A DNA stretch of 64,000 bases from Lophius americanus. Lineage: Eukaryota; Chordata; Actinopteri; Lophiiformes; Lophiidae. The translations under genes and the position numbers were made by a program. Location: assembly GCA_037951165.1 (NCBI GenBank), contig JBBDHG010000116.1:124001-188000 (forward strand), in the 5' to 3' direction. Positions 37,201 to 49,072 of this stretch are shown piece after piece; within the stretch, counting starts at the first letter, position 1; every line of letters starts with the position of its first letter. A model generated the notes under the pieces. It saw only the letters and a list, made by a program, of their open reading frames with translations. It did no database searches and was not told the DNA's origin.

Positions 37201-39592
37201 TTGTCGATAATGTTGATTATTCGTTGCAGCCCTAAACTCAAATCAGCTCTTAGGCCACCATGTAACCTGACTTAAGTGCCTGCATCTGCTCCTTTATCGG
37301 GATCCATGCCAGATGTTATCCTTCCTGGCTTTCATTCCCGTCCTTTCAGATTTTGTTGACATTTTGTGTATTATTGTTAACAAGCATCCATCCATCCATT
37401 TTAATTTCTCAATGGAGGTTAAAAAAATATATATAATTTCTTTAACACACCTTCTTTCTGTTGGCCTAAGGTGTTTACAGCCCTTTAAAACTCCATCTGG
37501 AAAGTAACAGGACACTTACTGTGTCCAACGGACATGACCTAATACAAAACATGGACAAAATCCAAAAAAAAAGAGTCGTCTGAAGATGATGAATCCACTC
37601 AACCTATTCAAAAATGCTAGACCTGATCCTGACAGTGACATATCAGTAGACAGAGCATAAAATATTCACATTTCAACAGTGAATCTGAAATTCAAGTTCA
37701 TATCATCTAAACTCGTCTTAAGTCCATATCAACTGCAGACAATGAGGTGATACTGTCTTGTGATTGGGGCATATTGTTTAGAATGTATGCTATGTCGAAG
37801 AAGACAAACATTGAGGGTCACCTTAAAGTCATCTTTCTACGGAAAAACTAAAAAAAATGGTGGGAAAATCCCAACATGAAAAGATCCAGCTACTCATGGT
37901 TAATTTCAGAATCAGAAGTGTTTATTTGCCGAGTAAGTAAGACCTGCTTTTAGTGGCTATCCTGGTGCAGAGTGAGCAAGTCAATATAAAATGGAATAAT
38001 CTACAGTAAAGAACAGTGATTAAGTGGTTAAACAAAGCCATGAAGATATAGTTACAACACTCCTGCAAGTGTGTGCAGTAGTCACACACAGCTATATATA
38101 TTTATTTACAGACCACCTAAATACTCTCCAAATTTTCTGGATGAGTTTACTTACATGCTTTCCGTATAGTAGTTCAGTTGTTCAGTAGTTTTGCACTGAG
38201 TTTAACAGTTTTGTTATTATGGTTGGTTTTTGTGTAAACAGAGATAATGTCGGTAGAAATGCCATAGAACGTTGTGCCATAATTTATACATTTGAACTTT
38301 CTCAACATGAAAGAGACCTTACCCATGATAGAGGACACACTCCAGACCTACTCATTACTAAAGGTTTTAATATCTCAAATCTCACTCTATCAGATTTCTG
38401 TGTATTCTTTCACCTGTCAGCCACCCTCAGGACTGTCCATGGGGTCAGTAAATATTCAAAGAAGATACTTTAAACACAATATAAGGAATCTTGGTGTTAT
38501 CCTGGATTCAGATCAACATTACCACAACCACATCAAATTATTAACCTCGTCTAGCTACTACCATTAAACAAAAACACTGCTTGAGTCAGAGTAATGAGGC
38601 CAAAGGTGGACCTTAAAAGGTTCACCCATGCTTTTATTTCTAGTCGATTAAATTACTGCAATGGTCTGTTTGTAGACCATATAAGAAAAGCTGTTTGGCA
38701 ACTTCAACATATTATAATGCTGCTGTTTTCTGACAAAAACCAGAAAATATGACCACATCACTCCAGTTCTAAATCCTAACATTGGCTACCTTTCACACAG
38801 AGAATTGAGTTTGGAATCTTGGTTCTTGTGTAGAAATCACTCTTCTGGTTACCACCTGATGCATGTACCTGTGCCCCGCTTTGATGTTCCTCCTGTCTCC
38901 TCAGATCCTGCTGGTGCACAAGCTTGACGGCCACAACAGTCTGAGCTATGTGTGTGTGTTCGTCCCTCTCTGGCTCTCCCTGCTCACACTCATGGCTACC
39001 ACCTTTGGTCAGAAGGGAGGGAACCACTGTGAGTATGAAGGGAAGTAATGTGCCGTACACCGATAAATGTTTCCTCTTCGTTTCACTATTGTCCTGTATG
39101 CTGATATAGATCATATCAACTCTATTTTAACATTGGCTTCTGCTGAGAGTTCAATCTGCTGATGTTAAACAACCCGTCAGCTCAGAGTATGAGCACCAAT
39201 CAGCCAGAACATTATAACCACTGACAGGATAGGTGAATAGCGTTGATTATCCCCATGGTTACCTGTCAGTGGGTGGGATATATTGGGCAGTTACTGTGAT
39301 TGTTACGGTTTTAAATCGGCTCTTTCCCAATCTTCCATCAGGGTGGTTCGGCATCCGTAAGGACTTCTGCCACTTCCTGTTGGAGTTCCTCCCCTTCCTG
39401 AGGGAATACGGCAACGTTTCCTACGACCTCCAGCGCAGCGAGGATCCCGAGGCGGCTGAGGATCTGCCCGTCCCTGAGCCACCACCAAAGATCGCCCCCA
39501 TGTTCCACAAGAAGACTGGTGTGGTGATCACACAGAGTCCTGGGAAATACTTTGTCCCGCCACCAAAACTTAGCATTGACATGCCGGACTAA
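31221..39592 (+). CDS. tmem185: transmembrane protein 185
   Basis: Multi-pass membrane protein of the TMEM185A/B family, biochemical function unknown. Coding exons: 31221-31258, 33520-33696, 35041-35248, 35938-36021, 36149-36325, 38905-39028, 39342-39592; phases join to 352 residues ending in TAA (39590-39592), close to the 350 of the mammalian protein. The N-terminus MNLRGLFQDFNP/SKF matches the family and fixes the start. Several hydrophobic helices follow (FLIYSCLLLFSVLLSL, MLIAVGLHVLLLMFEVLV, WILMSFLCLVVLYYIIW). The last exon is a hydrophilic cytosolic-type tail containing VPEPPPKIAPMF and ending in SIDMPD. Intron 5 contains a LINE and intron 6 a Tc1 fragment. Whether it is the A or B paralogue cannot be told from this window. 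The gene converges with mus81. Confidence 0.97.
31433..31450. repeat. poly-C run
   Basis: Eighteen consecutive C in tmem185 intron 1. A likely place for length error or polymorphism. Confidence 0.9.
31740..32200. repeat. dispersed repeats of the AAGTACTTAAGTA type
   Basis: At least two related stretches (about 31770-31960 and 31985-32170) share CAAGTAAAAGCCCTGTATT-like and GTACTTTAAG/GTACTTAATG wording. This family is common in teleost introns. Related pieces lie near 33115-33300 and 52735-52880. Confidence 0.5.
32335..32475. repeat. dispersed retroposon fragment
   Basis: GGTCACCACAGCGGATCATT, TTGATTTGGCATAGGTTTTA, then GATACCCTTCCTGACACAAT. This is a familiar fish repeat block, from memory. 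It sits in tmem185 intron 1. Confidence 0.55.
33115..33300. repeat. dispersed AGTACTT-type repeat fragment
   Basis: Contains GTAGAAGTATTAAGTATTAT and AAGTACTAGCACC-like wording, similar to 31740-32200. Confidence 0.4.
34010..34185. repeat. dispersed repeat fragment
   Basis: CCATCCATCCTTTAGGAAC, then GGATCTTGCTCAAGGACCCT and a tail with ATTAAAACACAGATCCTCC. It resembles 22285-22445. Located in tmem185 intron 2. Confidence 0.5.
38095..38880 (+). mobile_element. internally deleted LINE in tmem185 intron 5
   Basis: Pieces of a non-LTR retrotransposon appear in order on the plus strand. First is an endonuclease piece (IYRPPKYSPNFLDEFTYML near 38096). Next is the endonuclease end (HDRGHTPDLLITKGFNISN near 38330). 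Reverse-transcriptase C-terminal pieces follow (IRNLGVILDSDQHYHNHIK near 38480; TRKYDHITPVLN near 38740). The region between endonuclease and reverse transcriptase is missing, and stops and frameshifts are frequent. Clade not assigned. Confidence 0.8.
39193..39292 (+). mobile_element. Tc1-type 5' end fragment
   Basis: CACCAATCAGCCAGAACATT, then CCACTGACAGGATAGGTGAA and GTGGGTGGGATATATTGGGC match the 5' end of the same Tc1-like family as 22165-24800. It lies wholly inside the 313-bp tmem185 intron 6, between two coding exons. Confidence 0.75.
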
Positions 39593-42002
39593 ATACGTCT
39601 CTGAGCTGGGACAGCTGTACTGATGTGTTGGAGTCAAGAGGGTTCCACCATTTTATCTGCTTTCCTGAACAACTTGGTCCCCTCAAACCTAAAACTCAGC
39701 TTTACGAGAGAGGGTGACTCGGCAGCAACACACCGATTAGTGGATCCAGAATCCTGACATTGGTCCAGAAAGAAAGGTTCCCTCGCCTAACTCTGTCAAA
39801 TCAGGAAACCAGAGACTGCTTTTTGTTTTTCACCTGTAGGTGAAGTTTCACTGTGGTCCCTGCCCCTGGTTTTATCCATTCTGATGGGTCTCCTGGTCCA
39901 GAAAAAGTCAGATCAGCCTGGAGTAAAGCAGCCGTAGATCTTTGCGTGTCTGAACGCAAGACGATGCTTGCATTGCTTTTGGACGGGACCATTGGAGAGA
40001 CACCTGAGCTTGAAGTTGGGGTCAGTGTGCTCCTCTTTGACCAGGGAAGTGGAATTAATGGAAGGGTTCAGCTTTTTTCAGGTCTGCCTCCCATTTCTCT
40101 TTGTAGTGACCTCTTCTTGACCAATTTCCAATGTAACATTTATCAATTAATCTGATTATTTGGTTAGTTTAGTTGGTAAAATGGGGAAAAACTAGGAGCT
40201 GGAAATGGGAAAAATACTACCAAAAATCTTGGTAACTTTTGTTGTTCGGATCAACATTTAATTTTAAAAATGCCAATCTAACGAGACACTGCAGTTTGCA
40301 TCTCCCAGATTAACTCTGATTTCCAGATTATAGGTACATATTTGACTCAGCCAGAGATCCTACGATACTTAATAAGTATGAAGGGAAGGGTCAAAGGTTT
40401 GGACAACCAAAATTGTAGCAGTAGAAGAGAGTAAATGCTCCTTAAATGCCCCTTTAGTCGTAAAATCAGTTGTTTTCATCAACACCACGGTACGTGTACT
40501 GTTTTAAAAATAATCCCTCCCCCAGCTACTGATGCAAATCCTTTTTGTTTCTAGACCAACAACGATTAGTTTTTGTTCCATTCTGGCACCAGTTTCCTGA
40601 CTGGAACTACTTCCTAAGTAGACTCTGGATCAGAACCAGTCCTGTCCTTGGTGGAAATGCGGGTATATGATTAAATTGAATCGTTAAACAGAATGCTTGC
40701 TATATGAGTACTGTCTTTGATACAGACCTGGAAAAACCTGAAAACAAGAACAATAGACATTGAACTTTGTTTATCTGTCAGTTTTGTATCCCTTTTTTGT
40801 TTGTTGTTGTAAATATCAGAAGTTAGGGACCAGAGTGGAGACGGCCGGGTCAAAAGTAAGAAGTAGATCTAACAAATTCCACCTGTGCTATCGCCCAACA
40901 TAAATGAGCTGGTTATCACTAAATATGACTATCCACTTTTTGGTTTGTTCTGCCAGAGAACACGGTTAGAGCTTGTTGAAATAAACTCTGAAGCAGGAAA
41001 TTTCGTAGGAAATAGTTGACACCTTATTCCAAAAAGGAAAATAATCATCCCATCTCATGTTTTTGGGCTTTGTGTAACTATTATTTTTTTACATATTGTT
41101 TTTCTTTTAAATTAAATTGTTCTGATTCTCTCGTCTCTCTCCCTCAATGCTGCAAAGTAGAGCAACCTGAGTTCTGTCTAGTTAGGGCCAGAGGATTCCC
41201 ACATGTGATTTTATATATCTTACGATTAAACTAGGACACAATCCACCTTCAAACTGTGTGACATTGTGTTACATCAGTAAAAAAGGCTTGACGTGATTAA
41301 TTTGCCTCAGAAATTGGGTTTGGTACTCACTAATTGTCTTTGGTTTTCAGCCGCTTTCGTTTTCCGCCACCTAGTAACACACTACATTCAGAGGGAATAC
41401 GGTAAAACTGGTTGCAACATTCACTCGTCCAACAATTACATCCCACGCCAGTTTTCTATCCTTCTTAGCTGAAGTCGCGTGTTTGTTTGTTTAAAATACA
41501 TATGCCTAGGTGAGCGCATTAAAAGTCACTGCTTAATCAGTGTGAAGTATTTGGACAACAGCGTCTCACTGGTTGCCATGGGGAATTACCGTATCTGAGC
41601 TCCGTTGGATTGTCCGCGCGTTCAACTCAGTGTTGCCAAACTTTGAGTTGATTGAACCAATTGCCATCATCCGTCTTGAAACCGGATTTCCCAAGTTTTT
41701 CCAGCTCAGTCACTAACTCAGAGTTAAGTTACGCTGCGTAACTTGAAACTGTCCCGGGACTGTTGCCTGTTCAGGGATCAACTGCTATTTTTCAACACTT
41801 CTTACAACTACAGAATACTATACAAAATAATAATCTTTATTGATACATTATCCGGGTACAGTTCAGTACAAAGATTTTAAGTATTCAAGGCATAGCAGCA
41901 TCTTTACTTGAACACCAGTTTGTCCATCACTAACCTCAACATGATTTGAGTCAAGTAAAGGAGGAAAGTAGTGATGATGTCATGAGGTGAGCTTTACTGA
42001 AT
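39593..42002. other. tmem185 3' UTR / convergent spacer with mus81 3' end
   Basis: Non-coding sequence between the two convergent stops. A plus-strand AATAAA at 40980-40985 is a candidate tmem185 poly(A) signal. A minus-strand AATAAA (TTTATT at 41836-41841) lies about 165 nt beyond the mus81 stop. No other gene was seen. Confidence 0.5.
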
Positions 42003-45000
42003 CTATGACAGAATTCCTTGGTTGCAGTAGAGCTGGTAGACCGTTCTGCTCAGAGCTGGACCCAGGTTTCTGAAAAACAAACAAAAAATTAACCGACTTC
42101 TGCTATCATTAACTAGCTAAATAGCATTAGCATAGTTCCTTTATCAGTTTATTTTATTGCTGTTGAAATAATTTCCTTGGCTCATGTCTTATAGCACAAA
42201 CTCTACATGCTTTAACTTCTTCAACATGCACCATACTTTCCCATTCCTTCATGTTGTCCTTTTGGGATTCTTTCTTATGTTCTTATTTAGGGATTTGCGG
42301 TGCAGATCACCCATTTCCACCATGTCCTGTCCTCTGCATCTTCCGCTGTCTCACAAGCCAGCTGCATGTCCTCTCACCACATCCACAAAGATCCTCTTTG
42401 GGTTTCCCCCTTCTCTTCTGTCAGGCACCTCCATCTCCAGCATCCTTCTACCAATATATCCCTTTTCTTCACATGTCCAAACCATCACAATCTGGCCTCT
42501 CTTACTTTTCTCAAAGACATCTGACCCGGACTTTCCCTCTGATGTGCTTGTTTCTAATTACGTCCATCCGTCCCTCCCAAAGAAAATCTCAACTCTGCGT
42601 CCTGTCTTCTGGTCAGTGCCACCATCTTTAAACCATACAGCAGCTGGTCTCACTACCATCTTGTTAACCTTTCCCTTCACTCTTGGTGCTACTCCTCTGT
42701 CACAAATAACTTTTGACATCCCTCTCCAACCACGCTGAACACCTGACCCCAAATACTTAAACTCCTACACCTTCGCCAACTGCAGTCCTTGCATCCACCT
42801 GTCTCATATTTGATTAGCTATACTGAATTTTGGTCCCACCATGAGTTATCTCTGGCGATAACTCTGTGTAGTAACGACACAACGCCCCGCTCATTACACC
42901 AGATACTCTAAACTTAAAGTAATGCATTCTTACAGGAAATCAATTTTAGTTTTTTCAAACAGTTAACTTCAAATATGAGATGCTTTATTAAAAGACGCCC
43001 TACAAACCTTTTTAGCTTCCCGTATTGGATGGACGAGAGGAGCTTCTCTTTCTCTGCTTCCCTTGCACATTGTTGGTAGGCGGCCAGGAGACTGAGTTCG
43101 ACAGAGGCAGAAAAATTTAAAGAATCAACACAACAGTTTCCTTTCTTAGTACAGCAACATTTTTAGAACCTCAATGATGTTCATATAAGGGATGCGGTTA
43201 AATCATGACTGACAACCATCAACCACTGACACAACTGCTATCATAACTTTGCGTTAAGATATTTGAATGAATGACTTGTCAGCCAGGAGGTTTTGTTAGA
43301 ACATTAATTACTGGGAGGAATCTATTTTCTTGGTGAAGGTTGTAACAGAACATCCCTGATGTTTTCAAACCGTCTAAAAGTGTGTTATCCTCTTTGATCA
43401 ACCAACAGCCTAAAACTATTTACTACGGTCAAATAACTCCAAATAACTGTCTCCTTTAAGTAAGGATATTCCATCTTAATACTTTCAATTATGTGACACG
43501 GGTAAGGAGAAATTAACGATTAGGTATTAATATTTCAACGTGTTTGTTTTTATACAAACTACCATTGGCCACCTGCCAGTGCACTCTTTTTGATTTTTAA
43601 TCTGTATAAATATTTGTTGCTCCTGTACCACATGACATCAATTGCTGTTGAACCAGAGTAAGGGCCGATAAGAATCTACCTGACTGAAACGAGCTAATGG
43701 TAGTAAGAAGATAAGATAAACCTTTTTTGTGTGATGTGAGTCACCTGTGCGGAGTATTGTAATGCTCCAGGATAGCAGTTGCCTTGTCTCCAGACAAACC
43801 GCTGATCTGCATCAACTGTCTGGCAAACACCTCCTTCACAGTCTGACTCTGGAAAGGAGAAGGAGGACTTAATTTTTTATTTTCATTTTAAGTGTGAATA
43901 ACGGTTGAAATTAAAAAAAACAACACATACTTTGTTTTTGACGGCACCATGGTTGAACTCCGCAAACAAAATGAGCGAGCAGGAAGGGGTCCCTCTTTCC
44001 TCTTCACCACTCAACCCATCGCCCTCCAGCTCTCTGGATCGGCAGATCAGTGTACGGTTCTGAAGATTGAAAAAGAACAAAACGGAGTGTGAAGCACAGG
44101 CGGAGGAAGTGATGAGTCCATCGCTCCGGTTCAGTGTCAACCAGGAGATTCTCCACACAGAAATTCTAAACATCAATAAGCTGGTTTAACTCAGTCTTCC
44201 TGCTGCTGCAAATAATCACTAGAGGAAACAAAGTGAATTAATCCACAGCTGAAAACAGTCCCTTGCAAATAATGGCTGATAATATTTGCTAAAAACTAAT
44301 TCTTTGGATATCATATGGTTTGTAAACCCTCTATACAAACCCAAAAGTTGTTATTTTGTACCTCCATCAAAGTGTTTACACTTTCACCCGTGTTTCATGT
44401 GTTATTTTGGATTTTATGTGAGTAAATTACATAACGCAGAGGCTGATTTTCAACTATGTCCCTTATCATACAAGTTTGCAGAAACAATTTCCACAAATGT
44501 TTTATGGGGTGGGGCAATGGGCCGACCAGGCTAAATAGAAGGAAGGGCATAACTGCAGCCCCAGAGACCCTCAGTTTGAGAACCATAATCTCAGGACCCT
44601 TACTTCTTCATCTAACCCACACCACTAACCCTAACGCAGCACCCTTTCCATCGACGTAAGGGTCTTGAGATAAGGGGTCCTAATTATAATTAACAGATGT
44701 ATAGTAGGCTTTGTTTGAGGTACAAGAGAATAATGAGCCTCACAAATGATCACAACAAAGTTATTAAGCAGTAATTCATTCATCATCTTCTTTTTGTTGG
44801 TTTTTAAATGCAAAGCTTATCTTCATCATTCCACCACTTCGGCCTAAAAAACATGAAAAGCCCCCTCTAGAACAATTGTTCCCTTTCTAGGCTAATGTAC
44901 ATAGACACCATCTCCAATTGATGAGGAGCCGCCCCCTCTGTAGATAGAAAGTACTCACTCTAACATATTCTTATTTTCAGCTGATAATAAACTCCAAAAA

Positions 45001-45320
45001 ACAAGAGTTATAGATAATATATTCCATTTTATGCAAAGAGATACCCTTAAAGTTTACACACAGCACCTTTAAGGAAGTGACAAACACAATTATTTTAATC
45101 AATTGCTGGTTGAGCTGGCTTTGAGAGACGAATGGAAAACTTCACCTGGTACAGTTTAGTCAGATGTCGCGTCATGACGGTGAGGTAGGCCGCCGATTCC
45201 CTCACATCCTGGACTCTCTTCACGAAGAAGCCATCAACTACCTAACAAACAGAAAGACAAACATGAATGTAAATATATATATATACACACATGCATATAT
45301 ACAAATACATACATATATAT

Positions 45321-45353
<33 letters not shown>

Positions 45354-48300
45354 CATAGATACATACATATACATGTATATATAGATATATATGAGATATG
45401 ATATGAGTAGCTTTGATCTTATCAGTTTCACACATGAGGAGTTCATCATACATGTTACTCAGCTGCTTCTTTGGTTTCCCCAAGATTTTAATTTCACCAT
45501 CTTCTGCCATGTATTCCTCTTCTCCATATCGCAGTATAACATGATGATGCTAATTGTCCAGTTGCGTAACAAATTCCAATATAAAGCCAGTATTATTCAA
45601 TAATCCTGACCCTGCAGTGCAGTCATACCTGTGTGTTGACTATGGCCTGCAGCAATGTACTTTCAGGTAAACTCAGGTGGGAGGCCGCTGACCCACACTC
45701 CTCGACCAGATAGATGGGCTTACGAAGACCACACCGCTTCAAACGGAACTAACATGGGAAGCAAAGGAGAATGTGTTTAGATAGGACAGGACTGGAAATC
45801 AAAACAGTAGAAATATTAATGAGATCAGAAAAAAATATTTGGTTATTCAGGCGAAATTATGTATATCCATCACCTGTATTACAGGTGAAAACGCCAATGA
45901 TTTAATTGAATTTAATAGATAACCTTCAGAAGCTGAAAAGGTTGGAAATATATCACACACCGACCTTTTGCTCCCTGAAGCGTCCGTCGATGATGCTGCC
46001 ACACAAGTCGTCCATCCTTTTCCTCTCTATGATGTAATCAAGGACGAGCTCCTTGGCCACAGGAGCACACAACTGACCTGCAGGAAATTATATCCTTTAT
46101 ACATCACGTGTATTCATTTAATCTGGGGCAAAAAAAACAACTAGAAAATCTGTGTCAGAGGACAAAGATGGAAAAGCGGAAAAACTCATTGAGTGCTGTT
46201 GTGGATTGACCATAATAACTTCCATCATACATGAATGTGAACAACCTCAGATAAGAATCTTCCAAATTCAAATGTGTCTAAAATAGTTAAAAAAAAAAAA
46301 TAAAAAAAAAAAGGCATGTGTGACATTTCATCAAATTCTGTGGAGCAGATTTTGAGGTAAAATAGAAAGGGTACATCCTGATAAGTATGAGATGTACAGA
46401 CGGGGGTAACCCTGTACTTCCCATTCGCTTTGTGATAAATCTTCTTTCTACTTTCATAACTGAGGTTTTATGGTGCACTGGCCTCCTATCAGGATGCTGT
46501 TTAAGATTGTGAGACCATAGTTTCCCCACAAAGTATCAAGAATTTATATGCGTGTGTTTAATTTTTGTCCCAAAGTAAATGTACAAACTTTTTACTCAAA
46601 TGCGTTTGCATTTACATATTTTTTTATCTAAAAAAAGGTGCACTCGTTTAAATGTTTTTTTCATTTTAAACCCTTGTTCATTTATTTTTTTAAATGTTTT
46701 CGCAAAGAACACTCCATCTCCAACAACCCCCAACAGCCAAGAGCCCAAGAGCCCGAGGCGCGCCCCCCCCCCCCCGGGTCCCAGCATGGAGCCAAGCACC
46801 ATCAGGAAGGCACTGGCACCTCGCAGCATGGGCTGGAGGGAAGGGGGGGTCAATGACAGATCCCCTTCCCCGGCCGGGGAAGGGGAAGCACAGCGTCCAG
46901 ACGATGAGCAGGCTGGGGGGGATAAGCCATTAATCCCACAGTCCATAAACGGCCCAGCTCCAAGCCCCTAAACTCATTCTGGATATGTCACAGCCCCAAG
47001 GCACCGCCCATCCGAGACTCACCACTTATGACGGGCCCCTTCACTCTTGTTTAAGCGGAGCTGCCGCATGTATAATATTCTCCTCTGGTGAATGTACCAC
47101 CACAGTCCTAACTAATTTCTACGGAAAATGCCTCTCTCAAGATTCTCCAGTATTTTTGTTTTCTTGTGTTGTGTGTTACCTGGAACAGGAGCAACCTTTT
47201 CTTTAGCGACCCACAGGAAGTCTCCGACGTTCAGCTTCCTGACGTTGAAGTTCACTCCGTTTCTCTGCAGCTCTTTGACCAGCTCCTGCTTACGGTGGTG
47301 ACTGCCGCTGTACAGAAAAAAATCTTTCAAGATGAGGACACAGATTCTACATGATGTCTGCACTGCAGGTCTGTAGTTACGTTACCCAGTGGTCTCAATG
47401 AAGTCGACACAGAGTATGATCTCATAGTCTCCAGGTCGGAGACACCATGCATCCGGCTTCCTACTCGACGCCTGTGAATCCATCTCACCAGTGTTACTTC
47501 TCTGTGGGGCTACACACACAGGTCTGTGAAGAGAAGACAATTAATAAGTAACGTTTCTTTGAAAAAGAGAAGATGAAGACTTCTCTTATCTACTGGAAAC
47601 TGACTGTATATTATCCTCGTCCCCATCATCACTACCAGTAAGATCCACAACCCTAGGACTGCATTCCTCCCCCTCTTCCTCTCCATCGCTTGTAATCGCC
47701 TCTCCATCTCCCTCAGGGCCATTTTCAGTCCTCCCATCAGCTGAGTCGAGACGCTCTGCCAAAGCTAGACCTTCTTCTGTCAGAGAATACCTGGAGGAGG
47801 AAGAGGGGTAAGGGACATGAGAAGGAGTTGTCCTTCAACCCTAATGTTAAGCTCAAAGGTTAGCAGATTTTTTTTTTTAAATAACATTCCAAAACCTGAA
47901 GCGTTATTATTAAAAATAACAACAAAGATCATAAATACTGACATTTAACATGCTGCCCACCACACTGCAGCCATGAGGCCTTTCTCCGTTGTTTGCTAGC
48001 AGACAGAAGTGACAGAGAGGAAAATTCACACAATAGAGAGTTGGTGGAGATGAAACCCCCCAGTGCTTGGCTGGACTAAATTGCCCTCCATTTCTATAGT
48101 ATTGTCATCCCAAATTCTCTGTGCCGTCATTGGCTGAGGCTACAGTGCATCCGAAAATTGCACTGACTCGAACCCAATTGAACATCTCTGGAAAGATCTG
48201 AGAATGGCTGTGCACCGACGCTCCTCATCCACCCACTGCCAGGTTAACAAACAGAAACAACAGGTAGAGTTCAGCCTTTGTAGATATCAACAACACCACT

Positions 48301-49031
48301 CACTAGTGGGTCATAACAGACGATGATGATGATGATGATTTATTATGTGTGGGTTGACTAATACCCTAATAAATTTCCGGACAATCCACTATATAGCTCT
48401 ATTTTAGTCTTGATTACAAGAGGTAGACTGACAGTCTGCCATCTTTATTGCTGTGCATCCAAAACTAGATAGAGATAACAACAGCCAAAAAGAGATGGTA
48501 TACCTCCCTCGGCCCCAAGAGTGCATTTGCATGATTAAAGTCAGTAATAAATTAACATCTACATGAAACTGCATGATAGAGCAAAGATTGTAAGATACAA
48601 GGGTACATGACCCCACATGTTGCCTTTGAAATGCATGAAATGAACATTAACAGATTCCTAATAAAAAAGACAAAAGTGAAATAAATCATCTGTCTGACAT
48701 AGATAAATGTGTAAAAATCTGTAAAAAAAAAAAAAAAAAAAAACTGTTTAAAAGGTCAACTCTAACATTCATAATTTCCTTTAATACCTTTTTTGTATAA
48801 AATTTGTATTATATACAGTTTAATTGGTCAAGAAGTGATTTTGAGCGTGGCATATTATATGGACTGTATGAAATAGGTGATAATAGGGTGATGGGTTGTA
48901 TGTAAACGGAGAGCGACTGTATAGTAAATTGAGTTTTTTTAGTATTGACCGGTAAATTTTTTGATTAGTTTTACAATTGTATATAATTGGTGTACACATG
49001 TAAAAAAAAAAAGAGTATAACTGCCAAATAT

Positions 49032-49072
<41 letters not shown>

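Noticed and set aside
42184..42738. 184-residue plus-strand frame, the longest in the window
   Set aside because: It is the antisense shadow of a dead LINE reverse-transcriptase tail read on the minus strand.
44590..44640. Telomere-like CTAACCC/CTAACCCTAACG words
   Set aside because: Only two or three irregular units; not a telomeric array.
46579..46971. 130-residue Pro-rich plus-strand frame
   Set aside because: Low-complexity product of a GC-rich island in a mus81 intron; no splice or family support.
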